64,000 nucleotides of DNA from Symbioplanes lichenis (GTDB lineage Bacteria > Actinomycetota > Actinomycetes > Mycobacteriales > Micromonosporaceae): contig NZ_JAUZQD010000005.1 of NCBI RefSeq assembly GCF_030709675.1, positions 62,001 to 126,000 on the forward strand, given 5' to 3'. Shown piece by piece: positions 63,869 to 64,000 of the stretch. The notes under the pieces are model-generated. The model saw only the letters and a program-made list of their open reading frames with translations. It made no database searches and was not told the origin of the DNA. The position numbers and the translations under genes are program-made. Every line of letters begins with the position of its first letter. The first letter of the stretch is position 1.

Positions 63869-64000
63869 ATGCCGCGTTACGACTTCCGTTGCCGCGCGTG
63901 CGGCGACACGTTCGAGATGAATCGTCCCATGGCCGAGTCCGCCGCTCCAGCGCTCTGTCCGCAGGGGCACGCCGACACCGTCAAGCTGCTGTCCACCGTT
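63869..64000 (+). CDS. FmdB-family zinc-ribbon protein, 3'-truncated by window edge
   Basis: ATG at 63869 opens a frame that runs off the window; 44 residues are visible. MPRYDFRCRACGDTFEMNRP has the FmdB/CxxC_CxxC zinc ribbon start with CRAC; a second Cys pair is not complete (CPQGH). It is divergent from the transglycosylase gene. GGGCGG lies just upstream of the start. Confidence 0.85.
   Translation, partial: MPRYDFRCRACGDTFEMNRPMAESAAPALCPQGHADTVKLLSTV

Overview
The window is about 70% G+C, and nearly every open frame uses GTG or ATG starts with GGAGG-type ribosome sites. It carries a complete-looking flagellar locus next to genes typical of filamentous actinobacteria: a mycothiol glycosyltransferase (mshA), a BldN-type sigma factor with its RsbN-like anti-sigma, rex, SenX3/RegX3 and the tiny ribosomal protein bS22. 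Motility plus this developmental set suggests a zoospore-forming member of the Micromonosporaceae such as Actinoplanes. That assignment is inference from gene content, not from a species marker.

Layout. 1-3466: the end of an export-apparatus operon (flhA, an FlhF-like protein, a small membrane protein) on the + strand. It meets the basal-body operon flgB-flgC-fliE-fliF-fliG-fliH-fliI (9198-3468, - strand) at a shared hairpin terminator. 9366-12968: fliS with an orphan in the fliT position, fliD and flagellin, all - strand. 13206-16799: flgN-flgK-flgL-fliW-csrA on the + strand. 16885-20185: a membrane chemoreceptor, a PHP-domain protein and an SRPBCC protein. 20195-26534: a PAS histidine kinase, a DUF7455 protein, a secreted subtilase, a lone receiver protein and a secreted GH26-like glycosidase. 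26553-32969: methyltransferase/SDR pair, then mshA-ybjN-ECF sigma-GNAT-MFS. 33315-37630: a cytosolic chemoreceptor with five exact-length tandem PAS units and a triple-CheW protein, bracketed by two paralogous MFS transporters. 39075-43000: gpm, IS30 debris, phoU, senX3, regX3. 43010-47953: metabolic and hypothetical genes, a frameshifted DUF4184 gene, IS30 debris, a CGNR zinc-finger regulator and proline dehydrogenase. 48123-60675: the actinobacterial block of a BldC-like HTH gene, bS22, epimerase, acyltransferase, rsbN, bldN, glutaredoxin-like, HAD, rex, hemA, hemC, hemD, hemB. 60686-64000: a small orphan, a double-GNAT protein, a lytic transglycosylase and the start of an FmdB zinc-ribbon gene.

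How the genes work together. Four sites with the exact form CTCA-N16-GCCGA, and a fifth with one mismatch, stand in front of flgB, fliS, flagellin, flgN and the PAS-chemoreceptor/CheW operon. They read as one FliA(sigma-28)-type regulon linking basal body, filament, chaperones and a distant chemosensory operon. FliW and CsrA are encoded downstream of flgL, and the flagellin leader has three GGA motifs including its Shine-Dalgarno, which fits FliW-CsrA-flagellin homeostatic control. In the second half, a Rex operator in front of rex-hemACDB ties haem synthesis to NADH/NAD+ state, and a duplicated perfect inverted repeat (CGCACA-N3-TGTGCG) lies in the bldN upstream region.

I found no tRNA, rRNA, CRISPR array or intact insertion sequence.
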